Part shown: piece after piece, positions 35,003 to 43,282 of the stretch
Position numbering within the stretch: position 1 is the first letter of the stretch
How the letters are laid out: the number at the start of each line of letters is the position of its first letter
From: Kribbella sp. VKM Ac-2568
GTDB lineage: Bacteria > Actinomycetota > Actinomycetes > Propionibacteriales > Kribbellaceae
NCBI RefSeq assembly: GCF_004345365.1
Contig: NZ_SLVF01000010.1
Span: 62,001-126,000, forward strand
DNA: 64,000 nt
Reading direction: 5' to 3'
Program-made: the position numbers and the translations under genes
The notes under the pieces: generated by a model
Seen by the model: only the letters and a program-made list of their open reading frames with translations
What the model was told of the DNA's origin: nothing
Database searches by the model: none

Positions 35003-36523
35003 ATGAGTGTTCGGCGGATTATGGGGACCGAGACCGAGTTCGGCATCTCGGTTCCAGGGCAGCCCGGGGCCAACCCGATGCTGACCTCCAGCCAGGTGGT
35101 GAACGGTTACGCCCAGACGCAGCCGCTGGCGCGCAAGACGAGGTGGGACTTCGACGAGGAGCACCCGCTGCGGGACGCGCGCGGCTTCGACCTGAGCCGG
35201 GAGGTGGCGGACTCGAGCCAGCTCACGGACGAGGAGACCGGGCTGGCGAACGTGATCCTCACCAACGGCGCCCGGCTGTACGTCGACCACGCCCACCCGG
35301 AGTACTCCGCACCCGAGTGCACGAATCCGCGCGACGTCGTGGTCTGGGACAAGGCCGGCGAGCTGGTGATCATGGAGGGCGCGCGCCAGGCCCGGCAGAT
35401 CCCCGGCGCCCCGCCGCTGAACCTCTACAAGAACAACACCGACAACAAGGGCGCGTCGTACGGGTCGCACGAGAACTACCTGATGCGCCGGTCCACGCCG
35501 TTCGCGTCGATCGTGCGACACCTGACCCCGTTCTTCGTCAGCCGCCAGGTGGTCACCGGCGCCGGCCGGGTCGGCATCGGCCAGGACGGCAACGCGCACG
35601 GCTTTCAGATCAGCCAGCGGGCGGACTACTTCGAGGTCGAGGTCGGCCTGGAGACGACGCTGAAGCGCCCGATCATCAACACCCGCGACGAGCCGCACGC
35701 GAACCCGGACCGGTACCGTCGGCTGCACGTCATCATCGGCGACGCGAACCTGGCCGAGATCTCGACGTACCTGAAGGTCGGTACGACGTCGCTGGTGCTG
35801 GCGATGATCGAGGACGGCTGGCTGACCGACGACCTGAGCGTCGACCGCCCGGTCACCGCGCTGCACGAGGTCAGCCACGACCCGACCTGCACGCACCTGA
35901 TGACGTTGAAGGACGGCCGCAAGCTGACCGCGGTCCAGTTGCAGACGGAGTACCTCGAGCAGGCCCGCAAGTACGTCGAGGACAAGTACGGCGACGACGC
36001 GGACCGGCAGACCAAGGACATCCTGTACCGCTGGGAGCAGGTGCTCGACCAGCTGGCCACCGACCCGATGAAGCTGGCCGACCAGCTCGACTGGGTCGCG
36101 AAGCTGAAGTTGCTGCAGTCCTACCGAGACCGCGACGGGCTGGAGTGGGACGACCCGAAGCTGCACCTGGTCGACCTGCAGTACGCCGATCTCCGTCCGG
36201 ACAAAGGGCTGTACTACAAGCTGGTCAAGGCCGGCCGGATGCAGCGCCTGGTCAGCGACGAGGAGATCCGGATGGCCGTCTCGCACCCGCCGACGGACAC
36301 CCGCGCGTACTTCCGCGGTCGCTGCATGCAGCAGTACGCCGGGCAGGTGGCGGCGGCCTCGTGGGACTCGGTGATCTTCGACCTGCCGGGCCGGGAGTCG
36401 CTCCAGCGAATCCCCACGTTGGACCCGCTGCGCGGTACGAAAGCACATGTCGGAGCGCTGCTGGACCAGTGCGACACCGCGAGTGACCTGGTTCGCACCA
36501 TTACTGGGGGCGCCGCCGGGTAG
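35003..36523 (+). CDS. dop: Pup deamidase/depupylase
   Basis: A 506-residue member of the Dop/PafA carboxylate-amine ligase-like family. It removes Pup from substrates and, in species whose Pup ends in Gln, also deamidates it. The N-terminus RRIMGTETEFGIS contains the nucleotide- and magnesium-binding glutamates. Also present are the Dop-type loop region near NVILTNGARLYVDHAHPEYS (first 20 residues quoted) and QISQRADYFEVE. The immediate neighbours pup, prcB and prcA confirm the context. Since Pup here already ends in Glu, depupylation should be the main activity. Confidence 0.95.
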   Translation: MSVRRIMGTETEFGISVPGQPGANPMLTSSQVVNGYAQTQPLARKTRWDFDEEHPLRDARGFDLSREVADSSQLTDEETGLANVILTNGARLYVDHAHPEYSAPECTNPRDVVVWDKAGELVIMEGARQARQIPGAPPLNLYKNNTDNKGASYGSHENYLMRRSTPFASIVRHLTPFFVSRQVVTGAGRVGIGQDGNAHGFQISQRADYFEVEVGLETTLKRPIINTRDEPHANPDRYRRLHVIIGDANLAEISTYLKVGTTSLVLAMIEDGWLTDDLSVDRPVTALHEVSHDPTCTHLMTLKDGRKLTAVQLQTEYLEQARKYVEDKYGDDADRQTKDILYRWEQVLDQLATDPMKLADQLDWVAKLKLLQSYRDRDGLEWDDPKLHLVDLQYADLRPDKGLYYKLVKAGRMQRLVSDEEIRMAVSHPPTDTRAYFRGRCMQQYAGQVAAASWDSVIFDLPGRESLQRIPTLDPLRGTKAHVGALLDQCDTASDLVRTITGGAAG

Positions 36524-36597
36524 GGTCGCCATATAGATGTCACAGTGAGGGTCGGTTGGGCGGCCCTCCTGGGCGGCGGTTCTAGGAGGTGTGTGCC

Positions 36598-36807
36598 ATG
36601 GCGAAGGACGGCGGACAGCAGCACAAGCAGACGAAGCGCTCGTCGACCGAGGAAGAGGTCACCGAGGCCAAGTCGAGCGAGGACGTCGCTGAGCGCAAGG
36701 AACGGCTCGACGACGACGTCGACTCGATCCTCGACGAGATCGACGAGGTGCTCGAGGAGAACGCGGAAGAGTTCGTCCGCGGCTTCGTGCAAAAGGGTGG
36801 GGAGTGA
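36598..36807 (+). CDS. pup: Prokaryotic ubiquitin-like protein Pup
   Basis: A 69-residue, highly charged, intrinsically disordered modifier attached to lysines of proteins bound for the proteasome. The N-terminus MAKDGGQQHK and the central acidic coiled-coil segment DDDVDSILDEIDEVLEENAE are typical. The C-terminus is VQKGGE: it ends in Gly-Gly-Glu, so the ligatable glutamate is encoded directly rather than made by deamidation of Gln. The ATG at 36598 follows a very strong AGGAGGT ribosome site, in keeping with high expression. It lies between dop and prcB, with only eight bases before the prcB start. Confidence 0.96.
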   Translation: MAKDGGQQHKQTKRSSTEEEVTEAKSSEDVAERKERLDDDVDSILDEIDEVLEENAEEFVRGFVQKGGE

Positions 36808-36815
36808 ACCGCTAG

Positions 36816-37655
36816 ATGACATTCGATGCCTCCGGCCGGTTGCCGGAAGCCTTCCTGACCCCAGGTGGCTCGTCCTTCATGGACTTCCTGGCCGGGCATG
36901 CGCCCGACCTGTTGCCCGGACGACGCTCCCTGGGGACAGGTGACCTGTCCAAGGACGTCCCGCACGGCACCACGATCGTCGCCGCCACCTTCGAGGGCGG
37001 CGTCGTGATGGCCGGCGACCGGCGCGCGACGATGGGCAACATCATCGCCCAGCGCGACATCGAGAAGGTGTTCCCCGCCGACGAGTACTCGTGCGTCGGG
37101 ATCGCCGGCAGCGCCGGGCTCGCGGTGGAGATGGTGCGGCTGTTCCAGGTCGAGCTGGAGCACTACGAGAAGCTCGAGGGCACCACGCTCAGCCTGGACG
37201 GCAAGTCCAACCGGCTGAGCGCGCTGATCCGCGGCAATCTCGCGTTGGCGATGCAGGGCCTGGCCGTGGTGCCGCTGTTCGCGGGCTACGACCAAGACCT
37301 GAAGGGCGGCCGGATCTTCTCCTACGACCCGACCGGCGGACGGTACGAGGAGACCTCCTTCCACAGCGTCGGCTCGGGCTCGCTGTTCGCCCGCGGCGCG
37401 CTGAAGAAGCTGTACCGGGAGGGCATGTCGGCCACCGACTGCGTGACGGCGACGATCCAGGCGCTGTACGACGCGGCCGACGACGACTCCGCTACCGGTG
37501 GGCCGGACATGGCCCGGCGGATCTTCCCAGTGATCGGCGTGGTCACCTCGGACGGCTACCAGCGGATGCCCGAGGAGGAGGTCGGCGCGATCGTCGACTC
37601 CATCGTCGCGGCCCGGCTGCAGCGTCCGGACGGCCCGGCCGCACCGCTGACCTGA
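36816..37655 (+). CDS. prcB: Proteasome beta subunit
   Basis: A 279-residue precursor of the catalytic 20S subunit. The propeptide of 51 residues ends HG, and cleavage before Thr52 (TTIVAATFEGGVV) exposes the catalytic threonine. The other active-site residues are in GDRRAT and the EKVF/GSAG segments. Seven mature subunits form each beta ring. It follows pup almost immediately and precedes prcA by 31 bp, so the genes are probably one transcript. Confidence 0.96.
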   Translation: MTFDASGRLPEAFLTPGGSSFMDFLAGHAPDLLPGRRSLGTGDLSKDVPHGTTIVAATFEGGVVMAGDRRATMGNIIAQRDIEKVFPADEYSCVGIAGSAGLAVEMVRLFQVELEHYEKLEGTTLSLDGKSNRLSALIRGNLALAMQGLAVVPLFAGYDQDLKGGRIFSYDPTGGRYEETSFHSVGSGSLFARGALKKLYREGMSATDCVTATIQALYDAADDDSATGGPDMARRIFPVIGVVTSDGYQRMPEEEVGAIVDSIVAARLQRPDGPAAPLT

Positions 37656-37686
37656 GCCCTCCCGCGCCTCGATAAGAAGGATTTCC

Positions 37687-38556
37687 ATGAGCGTTCCGTT
37701 CTACGTCTCACCCGAACAGCTGATGCGGGACCGGGCCGACTTCGCCCGCAAGGGCATCGCCAAGGGCCGCAGCGCGATCGCCCTGCAGTACGCCGACGGC
37801 ATCCTGTTCGTCGCGGAGAACCGGTCTCCCGCGCTGCACAAGGTGGCCGAGATCTACGACCGGATGGCCTTCGCCGCCGTCGGCCGGTACAACGAGTTCG
37901 AGAACCTGCGGATCGCCGGCGTGCGGCTGGCGGACATGCGCGGGTACTCCTACGATCGCCGTGACGTCACCGGCCGGGCGCTGGCGAACGCCTACGCCCA
38001 GACGCTCGGCGCGATCTTCTCCTCCGGCGGCGAGAAGCCGCTCGAGGTAGAGATCCTGGTCGCCGAGATCGGCTCCACCGCCGCCGAGGACCAGATCTAC
38101 CGCCTCACGTACGACGGTTCGATCGCCGACGTCCGGGGATACGCCGTGATGGGTGGCCCGGCCGAGCAGGTGGCGGACTACGTGGGCGAGCACTACTCGG
38201 AGGGCATCTCGCTCGCGGGCGCGCTCCGGCTTGCGGTGGACGCCCTCGGCCACGACGGCACCGAGACCCGGCAGCTCGAGCCAGACCAGATCGAGGTCGC
38301 CGTCCTGGACCGGACCCGCACCCAGGTGCGCAAGTTCAAGCGGATCTCGGAGGAGACGCTGGCCCGGATCCTGTCCGAGTCCAGGCCCGACACCTCCCCG
38401 TCCGAGCCGACCACGCACGCGGAGACGGCAGAGACGGTGAACGGCGGCACCTACGAGAGCGACTCCTCGTCCGCCGGAGACGCCGCGGTGGCGCCGCCCG
38501 AGGACGACGCTCCCATCGCGCCGCCCGAGGACCCGGACACCGACCGCCCTCTGTGA
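37687..38556 (+). CDS. prcA: Proteasome alpha subunit
   Basis: A 289-residue subunit that forms the gated outer rings of the 20S proteasome. The N-terminal gate region MSVPFYVSPEQLMRDRADFA and the GIAKGRSAIALQYADGILF core are typical (each shown in part). The C-terminal ~60 residues are acidic and low-complexity, as in many actinobacterial PrcA. In most actinobacteria pafA lies a short way downstream; here the stop instead overlaps the GTG of a Nudix gene by four bases. Confidence 0.95.
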   Translation: MSVPFYVSPEQLMRDRADFARKGIAKGRSAIALQYADGILFVAENRSPALHKVAEIYDRMAFAAVGRYNEFENLRIAGVRLADMRGYSYDRRDVTGRALANAYAQTLGAIFSSGGEKPLEVEILVAEIGSTAAEDQIYRLTYDGSIADVRGYAVMGGPAEQVADYVGEHYSEGISLAGALRLAVDALGHDGTETRQLEPDQIEVAVLDRTRTQVRKFKRISEETLARILSESRPDTSPSEPTTHAETAETVNGGTYESDSSSAGDAAVAPPEDDAPIAPPEDPDTDRPL

Positions 38557-39236
38557 GCGACCAAGAATCGTCCGCCGCGGGAGCACCTCCCGCGGCGGAC
38601 GACGCTCTTTCGCGACCCCGGGCTGACGAGCGCTCCCGGGCTGACGGCCGGCGTCCGGACAAGCAAGCTGATGGTTCGCGGCCGGGAGATCCGGAGCCCT
38701 GGGTGCTGCTGGATGAGAAGCCCGGGTTCGAAGGGTTCCTGACCGTCCGGCTGCGGCGCTACCGGCTGCCGGACGGCCGGGAGGTGGACTGGGATGTCTT
38801 TGGCCCGAAGCTCTCTGCCGGGATCACCGCGGGCATCACCGTGCTGCCGCTGACCCCTGAAGGCCGCATCGTCACCGTGCGGATGTTCCGCGCCGGCCCC
38901 GACCAGATCGTCACCAACCTCCCAGGTGGTCTGATCGACCCGGGAGAGGACCCGGACGCGGCCGGTCGGCGGGAGCTGGAAGAGGAGACCGGCTACACCT
39001 GCGAGTCCATCGAGGTGGTCGGCTGGCACTGGTCGTCGGCCTCGTCGGTCTACCGCAAGTACGTGGCGATCGCCCGCGGCTGCCGACCGGACGGCGTGCA
39101 GCACCTGGACGAGACCGAGGACTGCGTTCCGGTAGAACTCACCGTCGAGGAGTTCCGCCGCGAACTCCGCACGCCCGGCGCGATGACCGGCACCGACGCG
39201 GCGTACCTGACCCTCGACCATGCCGGCCTCCTCTGA
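38553..39236 (+). CDS. Nudix hydrolase, ADP-ribose pyrophosphatase type
   Basis: A 227-residue Nudix enzyme. The box GGLIDPGEDPDAAGRRELEEETGY is complete (shown as GGLIDPGEDPDAAG and RRELEEETGY), and the surrounding DWDVFGPK, LPGGLIDPGE and SPG-like SSASSVYRK features fit ADP-ribose or nucleotide-sugar pyrophosphatases. A disordered, charged N-terminal extension (residues 1-45) is variable. It begins with GTG overlapping the prcA stop. In other actinobacteria a protein of this kind lies near pyrG and the scpA/scpB region, so its position directly after prcA marks a change of neighbourhood. Confidence 0.87.
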   Translation: MSDQESSAAGAPPAADDALSRPRADERSRADGRRPDKQADGSRPGDPEPWVLLDEKPGFEGFLTVRLRRYRLPDGREVDWDVFGPKLSAGITAGITVLPLTPEGRIVTVRMFRAGPDQIVTNLPGGLIDPGEDPDAAGRRELEEETGYTCESIEVVGWHWSSASSVYRKYVAIARGCRPDGVQHLDETEDCVPVELTVEEFRRELRTPGAMTGTDAAYLTLDHAGLL

Positions 39237-39254
39237 CCAGCCGCCTGCACGTCG

Positions 39255-39974
39255 GTGCGGCTTAATCCGTTTGCCGGGAGCGATCCAGAGCCCGAGGATG
39301 TCCGCGTGCTGATTGATCACTGGCCGCTCCGAGGCCTCCGGCTGACCACCGACCGGCTCGTACTCCGCCTCCCCGACGAGCAGGAGTTGTCGGCGCTGGC
39401 CGATCTCGCCGCCGGTGGTGTCCACAAGGCCGGCGAACGCCCGTTCCTGACCCCATGGACCGATCTACCTCCCGCCGAGCGAGCGCGGTACGTCGTCCAG
39501 GGGTACTGGAGCTGCCTCGGCAGCTGGACTCCGGACGACTGGGCCCTCGACCTAGGCGTGTTCCAAGGCGACCAGCCGATCGGTTTCGTGATACTCAGAG
39601 CCCGAGAGTTCGCCACCCTCCGCGAGGTGAAGACCTCGTCATGGCTCGGCCTGGCTCACCACGGCCAAGGCCTCGGCACCGAAGCCCGTACTGCGCTGCT
39701 GCACCTCGCGTTCGAGGGACTCGGCGCTGAGGCGGCGCTCTCGGAGGTCTTCCAGGACAACGTCGGGTCCCAGGGCGTGTCCCGCAAGCTCGGCTACCGC
39801 CCGGACGGCATCTCCCGCGACGTCCTGCACGGCGAGGTGGTGATCTCGGACCGCCTCCGGCTGACCCGCGAGAACTGGCAGCAGGTCGACCGCCGACCGG
39901 TCGAGATCTCCGGACTCGACAGCTGCCGCGAGTTCTTCCTCGCCCCGGACGGGACCGGGGGAGCGGCGCGGTAA
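39255..39974 (+). CDS. GNAT-family acetyltransferase (RimJ-like)
   Basis: A 239-residue protein with the RimJ/RimL-type GNAT fold. It has the opening LTTDRLVLRLPDEQELSAL, an acetyl-CoA loop around GLAHHGQGLGTEARTALLHLA, and SRKLGYRPDG after the Asn region QDNVGSQG. The substrate is unknown; relatives acetylate ribosomal protein N-termini or small molecules. The start is GTG 39255, with another GTG at 39306 that would begin VLIDHWPLRG. It lies 18 bp after the Nudix gene. The ZTP riboswitch begins ten bases after its stop. Confidence 0.8.
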   Translation: MRLNPFAGSDPEPEDVRVLIDHWPLRGLRLTTDRLVLRLPDEQELSALADLAAGGVHKAGERPFLTPWTDLPPAERARYVVQGYWSCLGSWTPDDWALDLGVFQGDQPIGFVILRAREFATLREVKTSSWLGLAHHGQGLGTEARTALLHLAFEGLGAEAALSEVFQDNVGSQGVSRKLGYRPDGISRDVLHGEVVISDRLRLTRENWQQVDRRPVEISGLDSCREFFLAPDGTGGAAR

Positions 39975-39983
39975 ACTCCACTA

Positions 39984-40070
39984 CGGACCGCTACTGGCGT
40001 TGAGGTGGTGTACCACCGGGGAACGGTCCGTCGGCGGATCCGTCGACCAGCAGCCGCGCGCCTGGGCCAC
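39984..40070 (+). ncRNA. ZTP riboswitch (pfl motif) controlling folD
   Basis: The leader matches the ZTP/ZMP riboswitch. The outer stem is CGGACCG (39984-39990) with CGGTCCG (40024-40030). Inside it lies the conserved CTACTGGCG internal loop strand, the hairpin GGTGGT-GT-ACCACC (40004-40017) and CCGGGGAACG. After a variable linker comes the 3' domain ending GCGCCTGGGCC (40058-40068), corresponding to the family's CCGCCTGGGC that forms the ligand pocket and pseudoknot. This RNA class senses ZTP/ZMP, which accumulates when 10-formyl-tetrahydrofolate is short, and is known to precede folD, purH and glyA. The expression platform is not obvious; the GAAGGA ribosome site is 25 bases downstream. Confidence 0.9.
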
Positions 40071-40104
40071 CCGACCTGTTCGTCGACGCCCGAAGGAGCG
40101 CACC

Positions 40105-41019
40105 ATGACCTCTCCCAGCAACCACACCCTCACGTTCTCGAACCCGGACGACCCCAAAGCCGCACCCCGCGAAGCCGCTCGGCTGATGGTGGGGACGGGT
40201 CTCGCCGCGGAGATGGTGGCGAAGGCCGCCGAGCGCGCGAAGGCGTTGAAGGACGCGACCGGGGTCGAGGCCTGCCTGGCGACCGTGCTGGTGGGGGATG
40301 ACCCGGCGTCGGCGACGTACGTCCGGATGAAGCAGAACCGCAGCAAGAAGGCGGGCATCGGCTCGCTCAGCGTGGTCCTGCCCACTGAGACCACCACCGA
40401 GGAACTCGTCGCCGAACTGCGCAAGCTCTCCGAAGACCCGAAGGTGCACGGAATCCTGCTGCAGCACCCGGTACCGGATCACATCGACGAGCGTGCCGCG
40501 TTCGAGGCGATCGACCCGGCCAAGGATGTCGACGGGGTCACCATGCACGCGTTCGCCGCGATGGCCTTCGGTGAGCCCGGGTTCCGCTCGTGCACGCCGG
40601 GTGGAATCATCCGCCTGCTCGAGGCGTACGACGTACCGCTGGTCGGCGCGCACGCGGTCGTCATCGGCCGCAGCCCGATCCTCGGCAAGCCGGTCGGGAT
40701 GTTGCTCCTGGCATCGAACGCGACGGTCACCTACACCCACTCGAAGACCCGCGACCTGGCGGACATCGTGAAGACCGCCGACATCGTGGTCGCCGCGGTC
40801 GGCAAGGCGAACTTCGTCCGCGGCAGTTGGCTGAAGCCCGGCGCGGTCGTCATCGACGCCGGCTACAACGAGAACAACACCGGCGACGTCCACTTCGAAG
40901 AAGCCACCCAGGTAGCCGGCCTCATCACCCCCGTCCCCGGCGGCGTAGGCCCCATGACCATCGCCCTCCTCCTGGAGCAAACCGTCGCCGCCGCCGAGGC
41001 ACAGACCACCACCGCCTGA
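40105..41019 (+). CDS. folD: Methylenetetrahydrofolate dehydrogenase/cyclohydrolase
   Basis: A 304-residue bifunctional enzyme that interconverts 5,10-methylene- and 10-formyl-tetrahydrofolate with NADP, supplying formyl groups for purines. Motifs include the catalytic region ASATYVRMKQNRSKKAGI (with the active-site Tyr and Lys), GILLQHPVPDH, the dinucleotide-binding VVIGRSPILGKPVG and the end motif TPVPGGVGPMTIALLLEQT. The ATG 40105 follows GAAGGA; longer in-frame extensions run through the riboswitch and are not credible. A ZTP riboswitch sits in its leader, so expression should rise when purine synthesis stalls. Confidence 0.96.
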   Translation: MTSPSNHTLTFSNPDDPKAAPREAARLMVGTGLAAEMVAKAAERAKALKDATGVEACLATVLVGDDPASATYVRMKQNRSKKAGIGSLSVVLPTETTTEELVAELRKLSEDPKVHGILLQHPVPDHIDERAAFEAIDPAKDVDGVTMHAFAAMAFGEPGFRSCTPGGIIRLLEAYDVPLVGAHAVVIGRSPILGKPVGMLLLASNATVTYTHSKTRDLADIVKTADIVVAAVGKANFVRGSWLKPGAVVIDAGYNENNTGDVHFEEATQVAGLITPVPGGVGPMTIALLLEQTVAAAEAQTTTA

Positions 41020-41108
41020 GGAGCAGAATCCGAGACGGCTGTCCGTCTGTTGGCTGGGCTGTCCTAGGGTTGAGGTAGGCAGGGACGACGAACTAGGAGG
41101 CAGGCGCT

Positions 41109-41477
41109 GTGGCGGTACGGGCGATCCGGGGTGCCACCCAGCTCGAGGTGGATGAGCGCGAGCATCTGCTCGAGCGGTCCGCGGAGCTGGTCCGGGCGGT
41201 ACTCGAGGCGAACGACCTCGACTCCGCGGACCTGATCAGCATCCTGTTCACCGTCACGCCGGACCTGCACTCGGAGTTCCCGGCGGTGGCCGGGCGGCAG
41301 ATCGGGCTGACGGACGTCCCGCTGATGTGCATGCAGGAGATCGACGTACCGCACGCGCTGCCGCGGGTGGTCCGGATGATGGTGCACGTGGAGACGTCGC
41401 GCTCGCGGGAGAAGATCCAGCACGTCTACCTGCACGGCGCCGTCAGCCTGCGCCCGGACCTGACCGGCGCCCAGTGA
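41109..41477 (+). CDS. aroH: Chorismate mutase, AroH class
   Basis: A 122-residue monofunctional chorismate mutase of the AroH (Bacillus subtilis-type) fold that converts chorismate to prephenate. The family sequences VRAIRGATQLEVDE at the N-terminus, LISILFTVTPDLHSEFPA, VPLMCMQEIDVP and HVYLHGAVSLRPDL at the end are all present, and length is typical. The start is GTG after AGGAGGC. The product is the substrate of the prephenate dehydrogenase encoded next, so the two form a tyrosine-biosynthesis pair. Confidence 0.93.
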   Translation: MAVRAIRGATQLEVDEREHLLERSAELVRAVLEANDLDSADLISILFTVTPDLHSEFPAVAGRQIGLTDVPLMCMQEIDVPHALPRVVRMMVHVETSRSREKIQHVYLHGAVSLRPDLTGAQ

Positions 41478-41523
41478 ACGCCCCCCTGTACGCCGCAGTC
41501 AGCACCGCAACGGTGGTCGGGCG

Positions 41524-42588
41524 ATGACCGAGCTCCGCGGTCCGGTCCGGATCGTCGGCACCGGCCTGATCGGTACGTCGATCGGCCTGGCGCTCGGGCG
41601 GCTCGGCGTGGTGGTCGAGCTGGTGGACGCCGACCCGGACAACGCGCTGATGGCGGAGCGGATCGGCGCCGGTTCGCGGCTGGTCCAGATCGAGCCGCAG
41701 CTGGTCGTCGTCGCGGTACCGCCGGACCACGTCGGCGCGGTGATCGCCGAGCAGCTGCGCCAGACCGACGCGGTGATCACGGACGCGGCGAGCGTGAAGT
41801 CGAAGCCGCTCACCGATGCGTCCGCCCTCACCGACGACCTCAGCCGCTACGTCGGCAGTCACCCGATGGCCGGTTCCGAGCGATCCGGCCCGCTCGCCGG
41901 CCGCGCCGATCTCTTCGACGGCGCGACCTGGGCGATCACCCCGCACGAGACCAGCGACCCCAAGGCCGTCGACCTGGTACGTCGTCTCGCCGAGGCGGCC
42001 GGGGCTCGTACGGTCGAGTTGTCCGTGCAGGACCACGACCTCGCCGTCGCCAGGGTGTCCCACCTGCCGCACCTGATGTCCGCGTTGGCCGCCGGCACCC
42101 TCGTCGACGCACCGAACTCCCACCTCGAGCTTTCCGGGCAGGGCGTCCGCGACGTCACCCGGATCGCGGCCGGTGATCCCCGGCTGTGGACCCAGATCGT
42201 GTCCGCGAACTCGACCGCGCTGACCGGCCTGCTGGAGCGGATCCGCGACGAGCTCGACCGGGTTCTCGTTGCCCTGGGCAAGGAAGAGGCGGGGGAGGAG
42301 CTCGCCTCGATCCTCGGCCAGGGCGTGTCCGGCGCGGTTCGGGTTCCCGGCAAGCACGGCGCCCCGCACATCGAGCTGGTCCCGGTGCTCGTCACCATTC
42401 CCGACCGGCCCGGTCAGCTGGCCCGGCTGTTCGCGGACGCGGCCGAGTCCGGCGCCAACGTCGAGGACCTGCGGATCGACCACAGCCCGGGCCGACCGGT
42501 CGGTGAGGTCGAGCTGGCGGTCAAACCGGCCTCGGTGGATCAGCTGGTCCGGGTACTGACCGAACGTGGCTGGTCCGTTCACCGGTAA
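41524..42588 (+). CDS. tyrA: Prephenate dehydrogenase with ACT domain
   Basis: A 354-residue enzyme that oxidatively decarboxylates prephenate with NAD(P). The Rossmann motif VGTGLIGTSIGLALG begins at about residue 10. The catalytic His is in GSHPMAGSERSG, and HDLAVARVSHLPHLMSALAA follows (shown in part). Residues ~280-354 form an ACT domain (VTIPDRPGQLARLFADAAES), suggesting feedback control by an aromatic amino acid. It lies 46 bp after aroH and 10 bp before cmk. Confidence 0.94.
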   Translation: MTELRGPVRIVGTGLIGTSIGLALGRLGVVVELVDADPDNALMAERIGAGSRLVQIEPQLVVVAVPPDHVGAVIAEQLRQTDAVITDAASVKSKPLTDASALTDDLSRYVGSHPMAGSERSGPLAGRADLFDGATWAITPHETSDPKAVDLVRRLAEAAGARTVELSVQDHDLAVARVSHLPHLMSALAAGTLVDAPNSHLELSGQGVRDVTRIAAGDPRLWTQIVSANSTALTGLLERIRDELDRVLVALGKEEAGEELASILGQGVSGAVRVPGKHGAPHIELVPVLVTIPDRPGQLARLFADAAESGANVEDLRIDHSPGRPVGEVELAVKPASVDQLVRVLTERGWSVHR

Positions 42589-42598
42589 CCTTCGGCCC

Positions 42599-43282
42599 AT
42601 GATCATCGCTGTTGACGGCCCGAGCGGTTCCGGCAAGTCGAGTACCGCCCGCGGTGTCGCGACCAAGCTGGGGCTGCGCTACCTCGACACCGGAGCGATG
42701 TACCGGGCGGTGACCTGGTCGGCGCTGGACCACGGCCTCGACCTGGACGACACCGCGGCGGTCGCCGAGCGAGCCCGCGCACTGGTCCTGTCGGTCAGCA
42801 CGGATCCGCAGCGGGCCCAGTTCGCCGCCGACGGCACCGACGTGACGGAGGCGATCCGGGACCCGCGGATCAGCGCCAGCGTCAGCAAGATCGCGACCAA
42901 CCTGGACGTGCGCAAGGAGCTGATCCGCCGCCAGCGCGAGATCATCGAGCAGTCCCAGCCGACCGGCGGGGCGGTGGTCGAGGGCCGCGACATCGCGACC
43001 GTGGTCGCTCCGCGGGCCGAGCTGAAGGTGCTGCTGACCGCCGACCAGGACGCCCGGATGGCCCGCCGCAAGGCCGAACTGGCCGACGCGGTCACCGCGG
43101 AGCAGTTGCGCGACCAGATCGTCCGCCGCGACGCCGACGACGCCACTGTGTCGCAGTTCCTGGTGGCCTCCGACGGCGCCGTCGAGATCGATTCGACTCA
43201 TTTGTCCCTGGAGGAGGTCGTCGACGTGATCTGCCGGCTCGCGAAGGAGGCTGAGGCCGCGCCGCGCGACCAGGAGTCATGA
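42599..43282 (+). CDS. cmk: Cytidylate kinase
   Basis: A 227-residue nucleoside monophosphate kinase that phosphorylates CMP and dCMP. The P-loop is DGPSGSGKSSTARGVA at the N-terminus. The family motifs YLDTGAMYRAVTW and VVEGRDIATVV and the lid segment DARMARRKAEL are present. ATG 42599 starts directly before IIAVDGPSGSGKS, the usual N-terminus. Its stop overlaps the start of plsC by four bases. The aroH-tyrA-cmk-plsC-der order is common in actinobacteria. Confidence 0.95.
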   Translation: MIIAVDGPSGSGKSSTARGVATKLGLRYLDTGAMYRAVTWSALDHGLDLDDTAAVAERARALVLSVSTDPQRAQFAADGTDVTEAIRDPRISASVSKIATNLDVRKELIRRQREIIEQSQPTGGAVVEGRDIATVVAPRAELKVLLTADQDARMARRKAELADAVTAEQLRDQIVRRDADDATVSQFLVASDGAVEIDSTHLSLEEVVDVICRLAKEAEAAPRDQES

